Assembly (NCBI GenBank): GCA_030628305.1
Contig: DAOVRE010000152.1
Span: 1 to 5,077 of the forward strand
Length of the DNA: 5,077 nt
Direction of reading: 5' to 3'
DNA from: Candidatus Heimdallarchaeota archaeon
Lineage (GTDB): Archaea > Asgardarchaeota > Heimdallarchaeia > Heimdallarchaeales > Heimdallarchaeaceae
In this document: positions 4,901-5,077 of the stretch, piece by piece
Numbering within the stretch: the stretch's first letter is position 1
How the letters are laid out: every line of letters begins with the position of its first letter
Translations under genes and position numbers: made by a program
The notes under the pieces: model-generated
What the model saw: the letters and a program-made list of their open reading frames with translations, nothing else
What the model was told of the DNA's origin: nothing
Databases searched by the model: none

Positions 4901-5077
4901 AGCAAAATCATACGGACCTGAACCGGGTTGGCGGAGAATAGTCCCTCCACAGTTGTGGTGGACACTACTAGTATGGTAAGGGTTAACAGCCTCTAAGCGG
5001 ACATCGTAACCTAATTCAAGCGAAGCTAACCAGACAGCTTTTTTGTAAATGTAAAGGTTATCAGGCATGGTGTAAAT
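4775..5077 (-). CDS. tnpB: TnpB (IS200/IS605 OrfB-like RNA-guided nuclease), C-terminal part; 5' end outside window
   Basis: On the minus strand the frame is open from the window edge to a TAA at 4777-4775 and gives the last 100 residues. YKKAVWLASLELGYDV followed by EAVNPYHTSS matches the TnpB stretch before the zinc ribbon. The ribbon then reads H40-x2-C43 ... C61-x2-C64, with His in place of the usual first Cys. D72 in THDNASHNI is the expected third RuvC catalytic acidic residue. TnpB proteins are RNA-guided DNA nucleases of IS200/IS605 elements and use an omega-RNA from the element's right end. The internal ATG at 5068-5066 is not the real start, because homology and the open frame continue beyond the edge. 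G+C is about half here against about a third in the neighbouring genes, which suggests acquired DNA. It is convergent with the phosphatase, 7 bases apart. Activity cannot be judged from this fragment; whether a TnpA gene accompanies it is not visible. Confidence 0.85.
   Translation of the reverse strand: MYTMPDNLYIYKKAVWLASLELGYDVRLEAVNPYHTSSVHHNCGGTILRQPGSGPYDFAPCSKCGQVVNTHDNASHNISSLPGILLPSDLFPSTHVRGPI
4784..4806 (-). repeat. Hairpin at the tnpB 3' end (probable IS right-end palindrome)
   Basis: CCCCTCA at 4785-4791 pairs perfectly with TGAGGGG at 4799-4805 around a 7-base loop. T4784 and A4806 add an eighth pair. It falls inside the last codons of tnpB (residues THVRGPI). IS200/IS605 elements carry subterminal hairpins at their right end, just downstream of or overlapping tnpB, that TnpA recognises. 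The same region gives the 3' part of the omega-RNA. The position fits that role, but the exact end is not defined by this window. Confidence 0.55.

Noticed and set aside
5066..5068. ATG at 5068-5066 (minus strand) as a true start of a 97-residue protein
   Set aside because: The frame stays open to the window edge and the first residues already align with the middle of TnpB, so the gene continues outside.
1..5077. CRISPR array, tRNA or rRNA genes
   Set aside because: No regularly spaced direct repeats, cloverleaf pattern or rRNA-like sequence was seen on either strand; coding sequence fills almost the whole window.

Overview
The window is mostly one compact, low-GC (roughly one-third G+C by eye) plus-strand operon of redox genes. 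It is followed by a small phosphatase gene broken by a frameshift, then by the 3' end of a minus-strand IS200/IS605-type tnpB with clearly higher G+C. An anaerobe is very likely, because Hdr proteins carry oxygen-sensitive Fe-S and noncubane clusters. An archaeon is favoured by GGTGA-type ribosome sites, a T-run terminator without a strong stem, a possible leaderless gene and the Hdr/thiol-fumarate-reductase-like gene content. Asgard archaea and methanogen relatives are candidates. An anaerobic bacterium such as a Chloroflexi or Clostridia member cannot be excluded.

Layout: hdrA 3' end (1-384), hdrC (396-809), hdrB (822-1730), an FrdB/TfrB-type iron-sulfur subunit (1741-2466) and an FrdA/TfrA-type flavoprotein (about 2469-4133). 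Gaps are 10-12 bases, or 2 bases before the flavoprotein, so all five genes are probably one transcript that ends in T-runs at 4142-4160. Next come a histidine phosphatase (4191-4767), split at an A8 run, and, convergent with it and only 7 bases away, a partial tnpB (4775-5077, minus strand) with a hairpin near its 3' end.

How the genes fit together: HdrA is a flavin electron-bifurcating hub, HdrC a ferredoxin-like relay, and HdrB the noncubane-cluster subunit that handles disulfides or thiols in methanogens. The next two genes encode a [2Fe-2S] plus two [4Fe-4S] relay and a flavoprotein that keeps the catalytic residues for fumarate/succinate chemistry. Methanogen thiol:fumarate reductase TfrB fuses an FrdB-like half to an HdrB-like half. 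Here those halves are adjacent separate genes, with HdrA and HdrC alongside. The most interesting reading is a soluble Hdr-fumarate reductase/succinate oxidoreductase complex that couples dicarboxylate redox to a flavin bifurcation or confurcation step. The complex and its direction are inferred, not shown by the sequence.
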